A DNA stretch of 63,586 nt from Bacillus sp. J37 (GCF_000518865.1 NZ_JAEK01000024.1:1-63586), one strand, 5' to 3'; counted from the stretch's first letter, positions 1-12,855 are shown. Translations and numbers: made by a program. Notes: generated by a model not told the origin, from the letters alone.

Positions 1-101
1 ATTCCTCAAAACCGAAGGTTTTTCCGTAAAGATGTAGAGACAAAGTATACCTACTAGCCTGAGGCTTGGGAGAAGCATATCAAGGAACTTCTACTAAGAG
101 C

Positions 102-144
102 GCCACGTGTCCTGTGGCAACGTAGAAGTCAGCACATCCTGTGC
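102..144. repeat. Short palindromes with a TCCTG core
   Basis: Two adjacent inverted repeats: GCCAC/GTGGC at 102-106 and 114-118 around GTGTCCT, and GCACA/TGTGC at 132-144 around TCC. The reverse complement of the second (GCACAGGATGTGC) recurs at 50864-50876 inside a larger intergenic repeat, so this is probably the same dispersed family. The rest of 1-250 shows no gene I can support. Confidence 0.5.
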
Positions 145-250
145 AAGTAAGGAAACGCAGAGAAAGAAGACCGGAATGTGCGTAATTGGCATATGAGGAT
201 CTGAACGAACAAGTTGACGCGGAGATTCGCCGCTTATCGCAAGCCGAAAT

Positions 251-325
251 CCGAACGCGGAAGTAAAGCTTTTAGCGGCGATGGTAGTTAGTGGTTTCCC
301 CCTGTGGGAGTAGGACGTTGCCAAG
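251..325 (+). pseudogene. 3' fragment of 5S rRNA, degenerate
   Basis: Positions 251-325 match the 3' two thirds of a Bacillus 5S rRNA as I know it: CCGAAC.CGGAAG, then GCGATGGTAGTT, TTTCCCCCTGTG, GAGTAGGACG and a final GCCAAG. The 5' half is absent and replaced by unrelated sequence. Several helix positions are altered: the GGGGG that should pair with CCCCC now reads AGTGG. A functional 5S is therefore unlikely. In B. subtilis the ctsR operon follows an rRNA operon, so this is probably a remnant of a duplicated or recombined rrn end. Confidence 0.65.
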
Positions 326-535
326 TAAAAAGAGGAAGAAAAGATCAGTAGAGATATTGGTCCTTTTTTATGTGAATAAAACAAAAGCCGAAGTTTCTTC
401 TGGAAATAACATTACACTTGTCCTTGTTATTTCAAAATATAAAAATCCTTATTTGAAAATAGAATATTTAAATGTAATTCCTAAATGCTTCTTTCAGAAA
501 TAAAAATTAAATAAAAAAATTTTCATTAAAAGTGT

Positions 536-566
536 TTGATGTCAAAAAAATGCGTATATATATAAT
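536..566 (+). promoter_or_regulatory. Possible SigA promoter of mgtC
   Basis: TTGATG at 536-541 is followed by TATAAT at 561-566 with a 19-nt spacer, or by TATATA at 559-564 with 17 nt. The region 327-535 is AT-rich and holds nothing else I can support. Confidence 0.35.
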
Positions 567-599
567 AAAATATGTTTTATCTAACTGGGAGAAATGCAT

Positions 600-1298
600 A
601 TGGAGTTGTGGGGATATATTGATCAAGATACATATACTATGTTTTTTCGAATCTTTATTGCTGCAATCCTATGTGGATTTATAGGGTTAGAGCGTGAATT
701 TAAGAGTCATCCTGCTGGTTTTAGAACTCATTTATTAGTCGGGATTGGTTCGTGCTTAATGATGATTTTATCACTTTATGGATTTGAAGATTATCTAAAA
801 AATCATGACAACAGTCAGTTTGATCCAGCTAGAATTCCTTCCTATGTTATAAGTGGTATTGGATTTCTTGGTGGAGGAACCATATTAGTGAAAGGAGCTA
901 CAGTAAGAGGTCTAACGACTGCGGCTTCTATTTGGATTGTTGCAGGTTTAGGGTTGATTATTGGCTCTGGTATGTATATTTTAGCTGCGTTCACAACGAT
1001 TATTGTTTTAATGTGTTTAATTTTCTTAAATAGACTAGAAGAATATATGAGCGCGAAAAAGACGCGCAGGAAAATGAAAGTCGTTTTGAATTCAAACCGA
1101 TCTACAGTGGATGAAGTGATTGAAAAGTTAACATCGTATAAAATAAAAACAAATAAAGTTTTCATGACTTCTTGTAAAAAAGATAGAGATGAAAAAGTTA
1201 CCTTTTATTATCAATTTGATGTAGAAGTTGACGCTACCCAGCATGGAATTCTTGAAAAGGTTCTTATTGATATAAATGAAGTAGAAAAAATATATTAA
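600..1298 (+). CDS. MgtC/SapB family membrane protein
   Basis: Inner-membrane protein of the MgtC/SapB family, linked in other bacteria to growth at low magnesium and modulation of membrane ATPases. It has hydrophobic helices through about residue 150, the family signature PSYVISGIGFLGGGTI in the middle, and a soluble C-terminal domain of about 80 residues resembling an ACT-like fold. I prefer the ATG at 600 because GGGAG at 587-591 sits 8 nt upstream; an in-frame ATG at 594 is only 2 nt from it. It stands alone between the rRNA remnant and the ctsR promoter. Family assignment is firm, physiological role is not. Confidence 0.85.
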   Translation: MELWGYIDQDTYTMFFRIFIAAILCGFIGLEREFKSHPAGFRTHLLVGIGSCLMMILSLYGFEDYLKNHDNSQFDPARIPSYVISGIGFLGGGTILVKGATVRGLTTAASIWIVAGLGLIIGSGMYILAAFTTIIVLMCLIFLNRLEEYMSAKKTRRKMKVVLNSNRSTVDEVIEKLTSYKIKTNKVFMTSCKKDRDEKVTFYYQFDVEVDATQHGILEKVLIDINEVEKIY

Positions 1299-1349
1299 AA
1301 AGGTTTTACAAGCATCAAATTTGGCAATATTTAATATGAAACAGAAGAG

Positions 1350-1378
1350 TTGAAAAATTTTTCTGTTCGTTTTATAGT
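1350..1378 (+). promoter_or_regulatory. SigA promoter of the ctsR-clpC operon
   Basis: TTGAAA (1350-1355), 17-nt spacer, TATAGT (1373-1378). The predicted start near 1385 lies at the edge of the CtsR operator, so bound repressor would block polymerase. Confidence 0.8.
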
Positions 1379-1386
1379 TAGATTAT

Positions 1387-1403
1387 AGTCAAATATAGTC
1401 AAA
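1387..1403 (+). promoter_or_regulatory. CtsR operator (tandem heptads)
   Basis: Direct repeat AGTCAAA-TAT-AGTCAAA at 1387-1403, which fits the established CtsR box RGTCAAA-NAN-RGTCAAA exactly. A partial third repeat (GTCAG) follows. It lies just upstream of ctsR and supports autoregulation of the operon. Confidence 0.9.
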
Positions 1404-1423
1404 GTCAGTGAGGGGGAGGTTGA

Positions 1424-1885
1424 GTGAGAAATATTTCAGACATTATTGAACAGTACTTAAAGAGTGTGCTGGACAGTAATGGAAAAGAAATTGTTGAAAT
1501 AAAGCGCAGTGAAATTGCAGATCGATTTCAATGTGTGCCTTCACAGATAAACTATGTTATTAATACAAGATTTACAATTGAAAGAGGTTACGTGGTTGAA
1601 AGTAAACGAGGTGGTGGGGGATATATCCGGATTATTAAAGTTCGTGCTGATAATCAAGCCCATCTGCTGGAACAGATTTTACGATTAATTAACCAGAGGC
1701 TATCACAGGCTGCTGCTGAAGATATTATCGGAAGATTAGTCACCGAAGAAGTTATTTCTTCTCGTGAAGCAAAACTTATGTTAAGTGTTATTGATCGTTC
1801 TGTTTTATATATTGAACTTCCCCATCGGGATGAATTAAGGGCAAGAATGGTTAAAGCCATGTTAACTTCATTGAAATATAAGTGA
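1424..1885 (+). CDS. ctsR: Transcriptional repressor CtsR
   Basis: Dimeric repressor of class III heat-shock genes (clpC operon, clpP, clpE). The 153 residues match the usual length. An N-terminal winged helix-turn-helix carries the glycine-rich wing RGGGGYIRI near residues 62-70, the tip known to act as the heat sensor in the family. The C-terminal helical region dimerises and is the target of McsB phosphorylation. GTG start, preceded by GGGGGAGG. First gene of ctsR-mcsA-mcsB-clpC, with its own operator just upstream. Confidence 0.95.
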   Translation: MRNISDIIEQYLKSVLDSNGKEIVEIKRSEIADRFQCVPSQINYVINTRFTIERGYVVESKRGGGGYIRIIKVRADNQAHLLEQILRLINQRLSQAAAEDIIGRLVTEEVISSREAKLMLSVIDRSVLYIELPHRDELRARMVKAMLTSLKYK

Positions 1886-1900
1886 AAGTAGGGGAGACGG

Positions 1901-2452
1901 ATGATTTGCCAGGAATGTAACGAAAGACCGGCAACGTTTCACTTTACAAAAGTGATTAATGGTGAAAAAACAGAAGTCCATATTTGTGAACATTGTGCAA
2001 AACAAAATAGTGATCTTTTTATGTTTAATACAAATACAGGTTTTTCATTGAATAATTTATTAACAGGCCTACTCAATATGGACCACGGTATTGCAAAGTC
2101 GGAAGAGCAAAATGTTTTTAAAACAGAAGAACTCCCACAATGTGACCGTTGTAAGATGACGTTTCACCAATTTAAAAAAGTAGGAAGATTTGGCTGCTCT
2201 AACTGTTACTCTACATTTAAACATTATATAACTCCAATTCTTAAAAGGGTTCATGGTGGCAATACAGTTCATACTGGAAAAATACCTAAAAGAATTGGCG
2301 GCGATCTTCATGTTAGGAAAGAAATTGAACAATTAAAAAGTCAAATTCATACCTACATTGTTCAAGAAGAGTTTGAACAGGCGGCTAAAGCCAGAGATCA
2401 AATTAGGTTGCTTGAAAAGAAATTAAGCAGCTCTAATGAGGAGGGATCATAA
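1901..2452 (+). CDS. mcsA: McsA, zinc-finger activator of the arginine kinase McsB
   Basis: McsA binds and activates McsB and so controls CtsR activity and protein-arginine phosphorylation. Two zinc-binding cysteine pairs are visible at the N-terminus (C3/C6 and C29/C32) and two more CxxC pairs in the middle (CDRC and CSNC). A UVR-like helical motif ([20 protein letters not shown]) closes the protein. The 183-residue length is normal. It lies 15 nt after ctsR and 2 nt before mcsB, so translation is probably coupled. Confidence 0.95.
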   Translation: MICQECNERPATFHFTKVINGEKTEVHICEHCAKQNSDLFMFNTNTGFSLNNLLTGLLNMDHGIAKSEEQNVFKTEELPQCDRCKMTFHQFKKVGRFGCSNCYSTFKHYITPILKRVHGGNTVHTGKIPKRIGGDLHVRKEIEQLKSQIHTYIVQEEFEQAAKARDQIRLLEKKLSSSNEEGS

Positions 2453-2454
2453 GT

Positions 2455-3552
2455 ATGTCACTCCAAAACTTTATGAATAAAGCAATGAGTGCCTGGATGA
2501 GTCAAGAAGGTCCTGATTCAGATATTGTGTTAAGCAGTCGAATTCGTTTAGCTCGAAATATTGAAAAGTATAAATTTCCAACACTTTCTACAAATGAAGA
2601 GTTACAAGATGTTCTAAATTTCTTTGAACACACATATGCAAATAAAACATTCCAAAATATTGGTCATTTGGAACTTCTAAAAATGAATGAGCTGCAACCA
2701 ATTCAAAAGAGGGTGTTAGTAGAGAAGCATTTAATTAGTCCTAATCTTGCTGAACATTCCATTTATGGAGGTTGTTTACTTTCGGAAAATGAAGAAGTAA
2801 GCATTATGCTGAATGAAGAAGATCATATTCGAATTCAGTGTTTATTTCCGGGGTTACAGCTTGGAGAGGCATTGAGTATGGCCAACCAATTGGATGACTG
2901 GATTGAAGAAGAAGTGAATTATGCGTTTGATGAACAAAGAGGTTATTTAACGAGTTGTCCTACAAATGTAGGAACAGGTCTTAGAGCATCAGTCATGATG
3001 CATCTGCCTGCTCTTGTTTTAACGCAAAAAATCAATCGCATTATTCCGGCGATTAATCAATTAGGATTAGTTGTTAGAGGAATTTATGGTGAGGGTAGCG
3101 AAGCTATAGGGAATCTCTTTCAAATCTCAAATCAAATTACACTTGGCAAATCTGAAAAAGATATTGTCGAGGATTTGATTAGTGTTGTTCAACAATTGAT
3201 TGACCAAGAAAGATCAACTCGTGAAGCCCTTTATCAGTCCTCTCATACCCAACTGGAGGATCGGGTTTACCGTTCGTTTGGAACCTTAGCTTACAGTCGG
3301 ATTATCGAATCAAATGAAACAGCGAAATGTTTGTCTGATGTTCGACTTGGAATTGATTTGGGTATTATTAAAGACATATCCAGAACGATCCTAAACGAAC
3401 TTATGATTTTAACTCAACCAGGATTTTTACAGCAGTATTTTGGTGGACCATTACGTCCTAATGAAAGAGATATTCGACGGGCAGCACTCATTAGAGAGCG
3501 TCTAAATCTAGAAATGGATCGTAATAAACGGATGGAGGATGATGAATCATGA
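2455..3552 (+). CDS. mcsB: Protein arginine kinase McsB
   Basis: Phosphorylates arginine residues on CtsR and on damaged proteins, marking them for ClpCP. It has the ATP:guanido phosphotransferase fold: the phosphate-binding [13 protein letters not shown] starts near residue 23, and the catalytic-loop cysteine is C168 in [13 protein letters not shown]. The C-terminal RDIRRA region corresponds to the phosphoarginine-binding allosteric site of the family. 365 residues, full length. Its stop overlaps the clpC start (ATGA). Confidence 0.95.
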   Translation: MSLQNFMNKAMSAWMSQEGPDSDIVLSSRIRLARNIEKYKFPTLSTNEELQDVLNFFEHTYANKTFQNIGHLELLKMNELQPIQKRVLVEKHLISPNLAEHSIYGGCLLSENEEVSIMLNEEDHIRIQCLFPGLQLGEALSMANQLDDWIEEEVNYAFDEQRGYLTSCPTNVGTGLRASVMMHLPALVLTQKINRIIPAINQLGLVVRGIYGEGSEAIGNLFQISNQITLGKSEKDIVEDLISVVQQLIDQERSTREALYQSSHTQLEDRVYRSFGTLAYSRIIESNETAKCLSDVRLGIDLGIIKDISRTILNELMILTQPGFLQQYFGGPLRPNERDIRRAALIRERLNLEMDRNKRMEDDES

Positions 3553-5996
3553 TGTTTGGAAGATTTACAGAGCGCGCTCAAAAGGTATTAGCATTAGCAC
3601 AAGAAGAAGCGGTTCGATTAGGACATAATAATATTGGAACAGAGCATATTTTATTAGGTCTTGTAAGCGAAGGAGAAGGAATTGCAGCTAAAGCTTTGTT
3701 AGCATTAGGGCTAGGCCCTGATAAAATTCAAAAAGAAGTAGAAGGCTTAATCGGAAGAGGTCAAGATGCATCACAAACAATCCACTATACACCAAGAGCA
3801 AAAAAGGTCATTGAGTTATCAATGGATGAAGCGAGAAAGCTGGGGCACTCCTATGTTGGAACAGAACATATTCTTCTAGGTCTTATCCGTGAAGGAGAAG
3901 GAGTAGCAGCAAGAGTACTTAATAATTTAGGAGTAAGTCTAAATAAAGCGAGACAGCAGGTCCTACAATTACTAGGAAGTAATGAGTCCTCAGCAAATCA
4001 TCAGGGCGGAGGCATTACAAATGCCAATACACCAACTTTGGATAGCTTAGCTCGGGATTTAACAGCTATTGCTAGAGAAGGCAGCTTAGATCCGGTAATT
4101 GGAAGAAGCAAAGAAATACAACGTGTGATTGAAGTGTTAAGTAGACGTACTAAGAATAACCCGGTATTAATTGGTGAGCCTGGAGTAGGTAAAACAGCTA
4201 TCGCAGAAGGCTTAGCCCAACAGATTGTACAAAATGAGGTTCCTGAGATTTTAAGAGATAAACGTGTAATGACTTTGGATATGGGAACAGTTGTTGCAGG
4301 TACAAAATACCGAGGCGAATTTGAAGATCGTCTTAAAAAGGTAATGGACGAAATCCGCCAAGCAGGAAACATTATTCTTTTCATTGATGAATTACACACA
4401 TTAATTGGTGCCGGTGGAGCAGAAGGTGCTATAGATGCTTCGAATATCTTAAAACCTTCATTAGCAAGAGGCGAGTTGCAATGTATTGGGGCAACAACGC
4501 TTGATGAATATAGAAAATATATTGAAAAGGATGCAGCGTTAGAGCGTAGATTCCAACCGATACAAGTAGATGAACCGACTGTTGATGAAAGTGTTCAGAT
4601 CTTAAAAGGATTACGTGACCGTTATGAGGCGCATCACAGAGTATCGATTACTGATGAGGCAATTGATGCAGCTGTAAAATTATCAGATCGCTACATTTCA
4701 GACCGTTTTCTACCTGATAAAGCAATTGATTTAATTGATGAAGCAGGATCAAAAGTACGCTTGCGTTCTTTTACTACACCTCCGAATCTAAAAGAATTGG
4801 AATTAAAACTTGAAGAAATTCGCAAGGAAAAAGATGCATCTGTTCAAAGTCAGGAATTTGAAAAAGCAGCATCTTTACGCGATACAGAACAACGTCTCCG
4901 CGAACAATTAGAGGAAACGAAGAAGACATGGAAAGAAAAGCAAGGTCAGGAAAACACTGAAGTAACGGTAGAAGATATCGCAATGGTTGTTTCTAGCTGG
5001 ACCGGTGTTCCTGTTTCCAAATTAGCTCAAACAGAAACCGATAAACTTCTTAATATGGAAAGTTTACTGCATTCTAGAGTTGTTGGTCAGGAAGAAGCTG
5101 TTGTGGCTGTTGCAAAAGCAGTTCGACGTGCTCGTGCAGGATTAAAGGATCCTAAACGTCCGATTGGTTCATTCATTTTCCTGGGGCCTACAGGTGTCGG
5201 AAAAACCGAGCTTGCAAGAGCGTTAGCTGAATCTATCTTTGGTGATGAGGATGCTATGATCCGTATTGATATGTCAGAATATATGGAGAAACATTCTACT
5301 TCTCGCTTAGTTGGTTCACCTCCAGGGTATGTTGGATATGATGAAGGTGGTCAGTTAACAGAGAAAGTAAGAAGAAAACCTTATTCAGTTGTTCTTTTAG
5401 ATGAAATTGAAAAGGCGCATCCTGATGTATTTAATATCCTGCTGCAAGTGTTGGAAGATGGACGATTAACAGATTCAAAAGGACGTACAGTAGACTTTAG
5501 AAATACCATCTTAATTATGACCTCCAATGTTGGAGCAAGTGAGTTAAAACGAAATAAATACGTTGGATTTAATGTGCAGGATGAAACACAAAATTACAAG
5601 GATATGAAGGATAAAGTCATGAATGAATTAAAACGTGCATTCAGACCTGAATTCATTAACCGCATCGATGAAATTATCGTGTTCCATTCTTTAGAGAAGA
5701 AACATTTAAAAGAAATCGTTTCGTTAATGTCAGACCAATTAACCAAACGACTAAAAGAACAAGATTTATCACTGGAGCTAACAGAGTCGGCTAAGGAGAA
5801 AATTGCTGACGAAGGTATTGATTTAGAGTATGGAGCAAGACCGTTACGTCGTTCTATTCAGAAAAATGTTGAAGACCGTCTTTCTGAAGAACTATTAAAA
5901 GGGACAATTAATAAAGGTCAGAAAATTATTTTAGATGTTGAAAATGGCGAATTTGTTGTCAAAACCGATGAGAAAGAAGAAGTAAAGGCAAATTAA
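3549..5996 (+). CDS. clpC: AAA+ unfoldase ClpC
   Basis: Hsp100 chaperone that unfolds substrates, including phosphoarginine-tagged proteins, for ClpP. The N-terminal domain holds two Clp-N repeats (each with [15 protein letters not shown], roughly residues 25-145). The first ATPase has Walker A GEPGVGKT (about residue 208). A coiled-coil/UVR middle region near 410-460 binds the McsB/MecA type of adaptor. The second ATPase has GPTGVGKT (about 545). KYVGF is the likely ClpP-docking loop. 815 residues, complete. Last gene of the operon, before a strong terminator. Confidence 0.97.
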   Translation: MMFGRFTERAQKVLALAQEEAVRLGHNNIGTEHILLGLVSEGEGIAAKALLALGLGPDKIQKEVEGLIGRGQDASQTIHYTPRAKKVIELSMDEARKLGHSYVGTEHILLGLIREGEGVAARVLNNLGVSLNKARQQVLQLLGSNESSANHQGGGITNANTPTLDSLARDLTAIAREGSLDPVIGRSKEIQRVIEVLSRRTKNNPVLIGEPGVGKTAIAEGLAQQIVQNEVPEILRDKRVMTLDMGTVVAGTKYRGEFEDRLKKVMDEIRQAGNIILFIDELHTLIGAGGAEGAIDASNILKPSLARGELQCIGATTLDEYRKYIEKDAALERRFQPIQVDEPTVDESVQILKGLRDRYEAHHRVSITDEAIDAAVKLSDRYISDRFLPDKAIDLIDEAGSKVRLRSFTTPPNLKELELKLEEIRKEKDASVQSQEFEKAASLRDTEQRLREQLEETKKTWKEKQGQENTEVTVEDIAMVVSSWTGVPVSKLAQTETDKLLNMESLLHSRVVGQEEAVVAVAKAVRRARAGLKDPKRPIGSFIFLGPTGVGKTELARALAESIFGDEDAMIRIDMSEYMEKHSTSRLVGSPPGYVGYDEGGQLTEKVRRKPYSVVLLDEIEKAHPDVFNILLQVLEDGRLTDSKGRTVDFRNTILIMTSNVGASELKRNKYVGFNVQDETQNYKDMKDKVMNELKRAFRPEFINRIDEIIVFHSLEKKHLKEIVSLMSDQLTKRLKEQDLSLELTESAKEKIADEGIDLEYGARPLRRSIQKNVEDRLSEELLKGTINKGQKIILDVENGEFVVKTDEKEEVKAN

Positions 5997-6010
5997 CATA
6001 TGAAAAAAGT

Positions 6011-6047
6011 TGAGGCACATTTTCTGTTGTGTGCCTCACTTTATTTT
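6011..6047 (+). terminator. Rho-independent terminator after clpC
   Basis: TGAGGCACA (6011-6019) pairs perfectly with TGTGCCTCA (6030-6038), followed by CTTTATTTTT. It closes the ctsR operon. Confidence 0.9.
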
Positions 6048-6188
6048 TAGTTGAGAATCAAATCCACTTACATATTCCAACACATGTTAAAATTAAAAAA
6101 TGGACATTTATCCCCAAACGATTTGTTTGTATTTACTATCATAATTTGCTCGTCTACTTGCTAACCTTAATAAGAGAGGAATATTTGA

Positions 6189-7565
6189 ATGGCGAAATCA
6201 AAGGTGAAATTTATTTGTCAATCCTGTGGTTATGAATCACCAAAATGGATGGGAAAATGCCCAGGCTGCGGTGAATGGAATAAGATGACAGAAGAAGTAC
6301 TAAAGTCTGCATCACCTCGTAGGGCAGTGTTTGCTCATTCTAACCAAACTGTACAAAAACCCTCCCCCATAACAACAATCGAAACAACCCAAGAACCAAG
6401 AATATTTACAAATTTAAAAGAATTTAACCGTGTGTTAGGCAGTGGTATTGTGAAAGGATCTCTAGTGCTGATTGGTGGAGACCCTGGAATTGGAAAATCG
6501 ACATTGTTACTACAAGTATCTTCCCAGTTGGCAGATAACGGGAATGATGTTTTATATATTTCTGGCGAGGAATCGGTAAAACAAACAAAATTAAGAGCGG
6601 ATCGTTTAGGAGTAAAGTCAAATAAATTACTAGTCTTATCAGAAACAGATCTGAGCTTTATTTCAAAAGCTATTGAAGATACGAATCCATCCTTTGTAGT
6701 AGTAGATTCTATACAGACTGTCTACCATAGCGAAATAAGTTCTGCACCAGGAAGTGTATCACAGGTAAGGGAATCAACTGCAGAATTAATGAGAATCGCC
6801 AAAACAAAAGGTATTGCGATTTTCATTGTGGGCCATGTTACAAAAGAGGGATCAATAGCAGGGCCAAGATTACTTGAACATATGGTTGATACTGTTTTGT
6901 ATTTTGAAGGAGAAAGACATCACACATATAGAATTCTTCGCGCAGTGAAAAACCGCTTTGGATCTACAAATGAAATGGGTATTTTTGAGATGAAGGAAGC
7001 TGGTTTAGAAGAAGTTCTGAATCCTTCTGAAATATTTCTTGAGGAGCGGTCAAAAGGTGCAGCAGGTTCAACCGTAGTTGCATCTATGGAAGGTACACGT
7101 TCTGTTTTAGTTGAAATACAGGCACTAATATCTCCAACGAGTTTTGGAAATCCACGAAGAATGGCTACAGGTATAGATCATAATCGGGTACCATTGTTAA
7201 TGGCTGTATTAGAAAAACGTGTAGGTCTTTTATTGCAAAATCAAGATGCTTATCTAAAAGTTGCCGGTGGCGTAAAACTAGATGAACCTGCTATTGATTT
7301 AGCTGTTGCTGTAAGTATTGCATCAAGCTTTAAAGATGCACCACCAAAACCGACAGACGTAATTATTGGTGAAGTAGGATTAACAGGTGAAGTTCGAAGA
7401 GTATCAAGAATTGAACAGAGAGTAATCGAGGCAGCTAAGCTTGGATTTAAGAGAGCAATTATTCCAGAAGCAAATATTGGAGGATGGAATCCACCGGAAG
7501 ACATTGAAATAATTGGGGTTAAAAATGTAGCAGAGGCTCTCCAAAAAACCTTAGGAGGATCGTAA
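6189..7565 (+). CDS. radA: DNA repair protein RadA/Sms
   Basis: Branch-migration helicase acting with RecA in recombination and natural transformation. An N-terminal C4 zinc finger uses C10, C13, C24 and C27. The RecA-like ATPase has Walker [11 protein letters not shown], and the RadA-specific KNRFG motif follows in the middle. The C-terminal third is Lon-protease-like but structural rather than proteolytic. 458 residues, the normal length. It ends directly against disA, a linkage conserved in Bacillus where RadA limits DisA activity. Confidence 0.96.
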   Translation: MAKSKVKFICQSCGYESPKWMGKCPGCGEWNKMTEEVLKSASPRRAVFAHSNQTVQKPSPITTIETTQEPRIFTNLKEFNRVLGSGIVKGSLVLIGGDPGIGKSTLLLQVSSQLADNGNDVLYISGEESVKQTKLRADRLGVKSNKLLVLSETDLSFISKAIEDTNPSFVVVDSIQTVYHSEISSAPGSVSQVRESTAELMRIAKTKGIAIFIVGHVTKEGSIAGPRLLEHMVDTVLYFEGERHHTYRILRAVKNRFGSTNEMGIFEMKEAGLEEVLNPSEIFLEERSKGAAGSTVVASMEGTRSVLVEIQALISPTSFGNPRRMATGIDHNRVPLLMAVLEKRVGLLLQNQDAYLKVAGGVKLDEPAIDLAVAVSIASSFKDAPPKPTDVIIGEVGLTGEVRRVSRIEQRVIEAAKLGFKRAIIPEANIGGWNPPEDIEIIGVKNVAEALQKTLGGS

Positions 7566-8645
7566 ATGACAGACATAGAGAGTAAGTCGGGTGAAAAGAC
7601 ATTAAACGAAATTTTACAGTTTGTTGCACCAGGGACACCTATAAGAGAGGGAATTGAAAATGTCCTTCGTGCAAAAACAGGTGGTTTAATTGTCGTTGGT
7701 CATAATGAGAAAGTAAAAAAGGTTATTGATGGCGGTTTTGCAATAGGGTGTGCTTTTTCATCGGCTCATTTATATGAACTAGCAAAAATGGACGGAGCAA
7801 TTATTTTAAGTGATTCCGGTAACAAAATTATGTATGCAAATGCACAACTGGTCCCCGACTCTTCAATTTATTCTTCGGAAACAGGAATGAGGCACAGAAC
7901 CGCAGAGCGTGTTGCGAAACAGACTGGTAATTTAGTAATTGCAATCTCTCAAAGAAGGAATGTCATTACGTTGTATCATGGAGAGCTTAGATATGCACTG
8001 CGTGAAATTGGTGTCATTTTAACAAAGGCAAATCAGGCTATTCAGACATTGGAAAAATACAAAATAGTCCTTGATCAATCCATTTTAACATTAGGTGCTT
8101 TAGAGCTCGAAGAACTCGTTACCTTTAAAGAAGTACTACAAGTGCTTCACCGTTTTGAGATGGTCTTGAGAATTAAAGATGAAATTATTGACTATGTGAA
8201 TGAATTGGGAGCAGAGGGGCATTTGATAAGGCTGCAGTTAGCGGAACTTCTTACAGGTGTAGAAGAGGAAGCAGCACTGTTAATTAAGGATTATGCCCAA
8301 GACAAATCAGTTGATCCTTACCCTATTATCCAACAGCTTCAAGATCTATCCAGCTTTGAGCTTTTGGAAGATGCAGTTCTTTTCAAATTACTTGGTTATT
8401 CTTCTTTTACGAATGTAGATAGTCCTGTTATTTCGAGAGGTTATCGTATTTTAAATAAAATTCCGCGACTACCCACGATAATTATTGAAAATTTAGTGAC
8501 AACATATAAAAATTTGAAACTTATTATGGGCGCATCCGTAGAACAGTTAGATGAAGTGGAAGGGATAGGTGAGGTAAGGGCAAAGAAAATCAAACAGGGT
8601 TTAAAAAGATTGCAAGATCAGCTTCTCATTGATCGTCATATATAA
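7566..8645 (+). CDS. disA: DNA integrity scanning diadenylate cyclase DisA
   Basis: Makes cyclic di-AMP from two ATP and slows at branched DNA, delaying sporulation when DNA is damaged. The N-terminal DAC domain carries the catalytic DGA (D76-A78) and the ATP-contacting RHR (R109-R111) motif. A helical spine follows, and the C-terminal helix-hairpin-helix ([16 protein letters not shown]) binds DNA. 359 residues. The ATG abuts the radA stop, with the Shine-Dalgarno AGGAGG inside the end of radA. Confidence 0.96.
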   Translation: MTDIESKSGEKTLNEILQFVAPGTPIREGIENVLRAKTGGLIVVGHNEKVKKVIDGGFAIGCAFSSAHLYELAKMDGAIILSDSGNKIMYANAQLVPDSSIYSSETGMRHRTAERVAKQTGNLVIAISQRRNVITLYHGELRYALREIGVILTKANQAIQTLEKYKIVLDQSILTLGALELEELVTFKEVLQVLHRFEMVLRIKDEIIDYVNELGAEGHLIRLQLAELLTGVEEEAALLIKDYAQDKSVDPYPIIQQLQDLSSFELLEDAVLFKLLGYSSFTNVDSPVISRGYRILNKIPRLPTIIIENLVTTYKNLKLIMGASVEQLDEVEGIGEVRAKKIKQGLKRLQDQLLIDRHI

Positions 8646-8835
8646 GAAGATTTCATGAAATTTTTCATATTTTTGTTTTAATTACTGAAAAATAGGGTAT
8701 ATTAAAATTGTTTTTATTGTGTGTATTTAGTTCAACATTACAAGCTTGTATCAATCTATTTACAAATTTTAGATAACTATTTCACAAGCTTCAGAATTAG
8801 GATAAAGTAGTATTAACTCAGAGGGAGGTGAAGGT

Positions 8836-9933
8836 ATGTTAATTAAACGCATAATCCAATTGCTATTTCTAAGTATCGGTGGAATGTTGGGAATTCTTTT
8901 TATACCGGAGCTACTTGAATTAATGAATATGCAGGACATACCTTTTATTAACACGCCTTATACATTAGCAGTAATAGGTGCAATTATATTTTTTATCGCA
9001 ACGTTTTGGTTAGTTGATTATGTTGTAAACTGGATTAAAGTATTAGAAGAGGCTGTTGTTAGGGCACCTGTAACTGATGTACTGTTTGGTAGTTTAGGAT
9101 TAATCTTTGGTCTTATAGTTGCTTTTCTTATTGTTATTCCTTTAAAAGATATCCAATACCAGGTATTTAACACCATCATTCCAATCTTTTTAACGTTATT
9201 ATTAGGATATTTAGGGTTCCAGGTCGGTTTTAAGAAAAGAGACGAACTTATTAATTTATTCTCTGCTCCAAATCGTATTGGAAAGAAAAAAGGCGGACCT
9301 GATGAAGAAGTAGAAAATGAGGATAAAAAGTTAAAAATTTTGGACACAAGTGTCATCATTGATGGAAGAATTGCTGATATTTGTCAAACAGGGTTTTTGG
9401 AAGGAACGATTGTTATTCCTCAGTTTGTTTTAGAGGAGCTCCAGCATATTGCCGATTCATCTGATGTATTAAAGAGAAATCGCGGTAGAAGAGGATTGGA
9501 TATTCTGAATAGAATTCAAAAAGAACTTTCAATAAATGTAGAGATTTATGAAGGTGATTTTGAAGAAATTCAAGAGGTAGACAGTAAATTGGTTAAATTG
9601 GCTAAGCTTACATCGGGTGTTGTCGTAACCAATGATTTTAATTTAAATAAAGTATGTGAACTTCAAAAAGTTGCTGTATTAAATATTAATGATTTAGCAA
9701 ATGCTGTTAAGCCGGTTGTATTGCCTGGAGAGGAAATGAATGTTCAGGTTATCAAAGATGGTAAGGAACATAATCAGGGTATTGCTTATCTTGATGATGG
9801 AACGATGATCGTTGTTGAGGAAGGCCGTAATTATATTGGCAAACATATTGATGTATTAGTAACGAGTGTTCTTCAGACGTCAGCTGGAAGAATGATCTTT
9901 GCCAAGCCCAAGCTTTTAGAAAAAGCACTGTAA
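8836..9933 (+). CDS. yacL: PIN/TRAM-domain membrane protein YacL
   Basis: Membrane-anchored putative RNase. Four hydrophobic segments fill about the first 130 residues. A PIN domain follows, with the acidic residues expected for metal binding ([21 protein letters not shown]). A TRAM-like RNA-binding domain lies at the C-terminus (about 300-360). 365 residues, the usual length. GGGAGG precedes the ATG. It sits between disA and ispD as in B. subtilis. Catalysis is inferred from the residues; cellular targets are unknown. Confidence 0.9.
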   Translation: MLIKRIIQLLFLSIGGMLGILFIPELLELMNMQDIPFINTPYTLAVIGAIIFFIATFWLVDYVVNWIKVLEEAVVRAPVTDVLFGSLGLIFGLIVAFLIVIPLKDIQYQVFNTIIPIFLTLLLGYLGFQVGFKKRDELINLFSAPNRIGKKKGGPDEEVENEDKKLKILDTSVIIDGRIADICQTGFLEGTIVIPQFVLEELQHIADSSDVLKRNRGRRGLDILNRIQKELSINVEIYEGDFEEIQEVDSKLVKLAKLTSGVVVTNDFNLNKVCELQKVAVLNINDLANAVKPVVLPGEEMNVQVIKDGKEHNQGIAYLDDGTMIVVEEGRNYIGKHIDVLVTSVLQTSAGRMIFAKPKLLEKAL

Positions 9934-9946
9934 TTGTATAAAAATG

Positions 9947-9985
9947 GGGTCAGGTTCCGGGCAAAAGGAACCTGGCCCTTTGTTT
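9947..9985 (+). terminator. Terminator after yacL
   Basis: A 12-bp stem (9947-9958 with 9967-9978, one T-G wobble; core CAGGTTCC/GGAACCTG), an 8-nt loop, then TTTGTTTTAT. Separates yacL from ispD. A degenerate look-alike (GGGGACAG..GGTTCC) follows near 10026-10053 without a good stem. Confidence 0.85.
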
Positions 9986-10086
9986 TATATATTTTATTAT
10001 TCTATTAGAAAGTATAAAATGGAATGGGGACAGATAAAGATATTAGGGTTCCGAAAACCACATATGTTCCAATAACGTAAAATTGA

Positions 10087-11273
<1,187 letters not shown>

Positions 11274-11397
11274 ATAGTTTAATTATTTTTGTGTCTTATC
11301 ATCTTTGGTGATAAAATGAATTCGGATCTAACTATGATGTGAACGATAAGGTATTTTACATATAGGATTTTACAGAGAAATAACGGAGGTAGAAAAA

Positions 11398-12855
11398 ATG
11401 ATAAATGAAGTTAGAGTGCGTTATGCCCCAAGTCCAACGGGACATTTGCATATTGGTAACGCAAGAACAGCATTATTTAATTATTTGTTTGCAAAAAATC
11501 AAGGCGGTAAGTTCATCATCCGAATTGAAGATACAGATAAGAAACGAAATATTGCTGGTGGAGAGGAAAGCCAGCTTAAGTACTTGAGATGGCTTGGAAT
11601 TGATTGGGATGAAAGTGTTGATGTGGGTGGAGAGTATGGTCCATATCGCCAATCAGAAAGAAATGACATCTATAAAAAATATTATGAAGAGCTGCTGGAA
11701 AAAGGATTGGCTTATAAATGTTATTGCACGGAAGAAGAATTAGAAAAAGAGCGTGAAGAACAAATTTCACGTGGTGAAACGCCTATGTATTCCGGTAAGC
11801 ATGCAAACCTGACAGTTGAAGAGCAAAAGGAATTAGAAGCAAAAGGCTTAAAGGCAAGTATACGTTTTAGAGTCCCGGCTAATAAGGAATATCGTTTTTA
11901 TGATATGGTCAAAGGAGACATCTCCTTTGAATCTGAAGGCATGGGTGATTTTGTTATTGTGAAGAAAGATGGAACACCAACTTATAACTTTGCTGTTGCT
12001 GTTGATGACCATCTTATGAAAATCTCTCATGTTCTTAGAGGTGAAGATCATATTTCAAATACTCCAAAGCAAATGATGATCTATGAAGCTTTTGGATGGG
12101 AAATCCCTATTTTTGGTCATATGACATTAATTGTGAATGAAAGCCGTAAGAAGTTAAGTAAGCGTGATGAATCGATTATTCAGTTCATTGAGCAGTATGA
12201 GGAACTGGGCTACTTGCCAGATGCGTTATTTAATTTTATTTCTTTACTAGGATGGTCACCAGTAGGAGAAGAAGAAGTATTTACAAAGAATCAGCTTATT
12301 GAAATATTTGATGCAACTCGGTTGTCAAAATCACCGGCTGTATTTGATACACAAAAATTAGCATGGATGAATAATCAATATATTAAACAACTTGAGGTAG
12401 AAAACCTTATTCCACTTGCATTACCGCATTTAGTGAAGGCAGGTAAAGTTCCTGAAGATATGAACAGTGAGGAAAAAGAAAGAACAAACCAGTTAATTGC
12501 TTTGTATCAAGATCAACTAAACTACGGAGCAGAAATAGTTCAATTAACTGAACTATTCTTCAAAGAAGAGATTAGCTATGATGAAGAAGCTAAACAAGTT
12601 CTTGAAGGAGAACAAGTTCCTGAGGTGCTAAAAGCTTTTCAGCATGAAATTAAGCATGCAGATGATTTTACAGCTGAGACAATTAAAGGTTTAATTAAGG
12701 CTGTACAAAAAACATCAGGTCAGAAAGGCAAAAATTTGTTTATGCCAATACGTGTTGCAACAACAGGGCAAACACATGGACCTGATTTGCCAAAATCTAT
12801 CGCAGTATTAGGAAAAGATACTGTCCTAACAAGAATAAAAAATATTATTAGTTAA
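11398..12855 (+). CDS. gltX: Glutamate--tRNA ligase
   Basis: Class I aminoacyl-tRNA synthetase charging tRNA-Glu; in Bacillus it also makes Glu-tRNA-Gln for later amidation. The HIGH motif is HIGN in [12 protein letters not shown] (near residue 11), and the KMSKS equivalent is KLSKR (near residue 250). The zinc-like motif region CYCTEEE is visible. 485 residues, complete. GGAGG precedes the ATG. First gene of the conserved gltX-cysE-cysS group, but the downstream genes have their own promoter and T-box. Confidence 0.96.
   Translation: MINEVRVRYAPSPTGHLHIGNARTALFNYLFAKNQGGKFIIRIEDTDKKRNIAGGEESQLKYLRWLGIDWDESVDVGGEYGPYRQSERNDIYKKYYEELLEKGLAYKCYCTEEELEKEREEQISRGETPMYSGKHANLTVEEQKELEAKGLKASIRFRVPANKEYRFYDMVKGDISFESEGMGDFVIVKKDGTPTYNFAVAVDDHLMKISHVLRGEDHISNTPKQMMIYEAFGWEIPIFGHMTLIVNESRKKLSKRDESIIQFIEQYEELGYLPDALFNFISLLGWSPVGEEEVFTKNQLIEIFDATRLSKSPAVFDTQKLAWMNNQYIKQLEVENLIPLALPHLVKAGKVPEDMNSEEKERTNQLIALYQDQLNYGAEIVQLTELFFKEEISYDEEAKQVLEGEQVPEVLKAFQHEIKHADDFTAETIKGLIKAVQKTSGQKGKNLFMPIRVATTGQTHGPDLPKSIAVLGKDTVLTRIKNIIS

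Noticed and set aside
94-384. 96-residue open frame on the minus strand
   Set aside because: Opposite to the 5S remnant and palindromes; no ribosome site and no family resemblance.
10026-10053. Second terminator-like GGGGACAG...GGTTCC copy upstream of ispD
   Set aside because: Halves do not pair well; probably a decayed relative of the yacL terminator.
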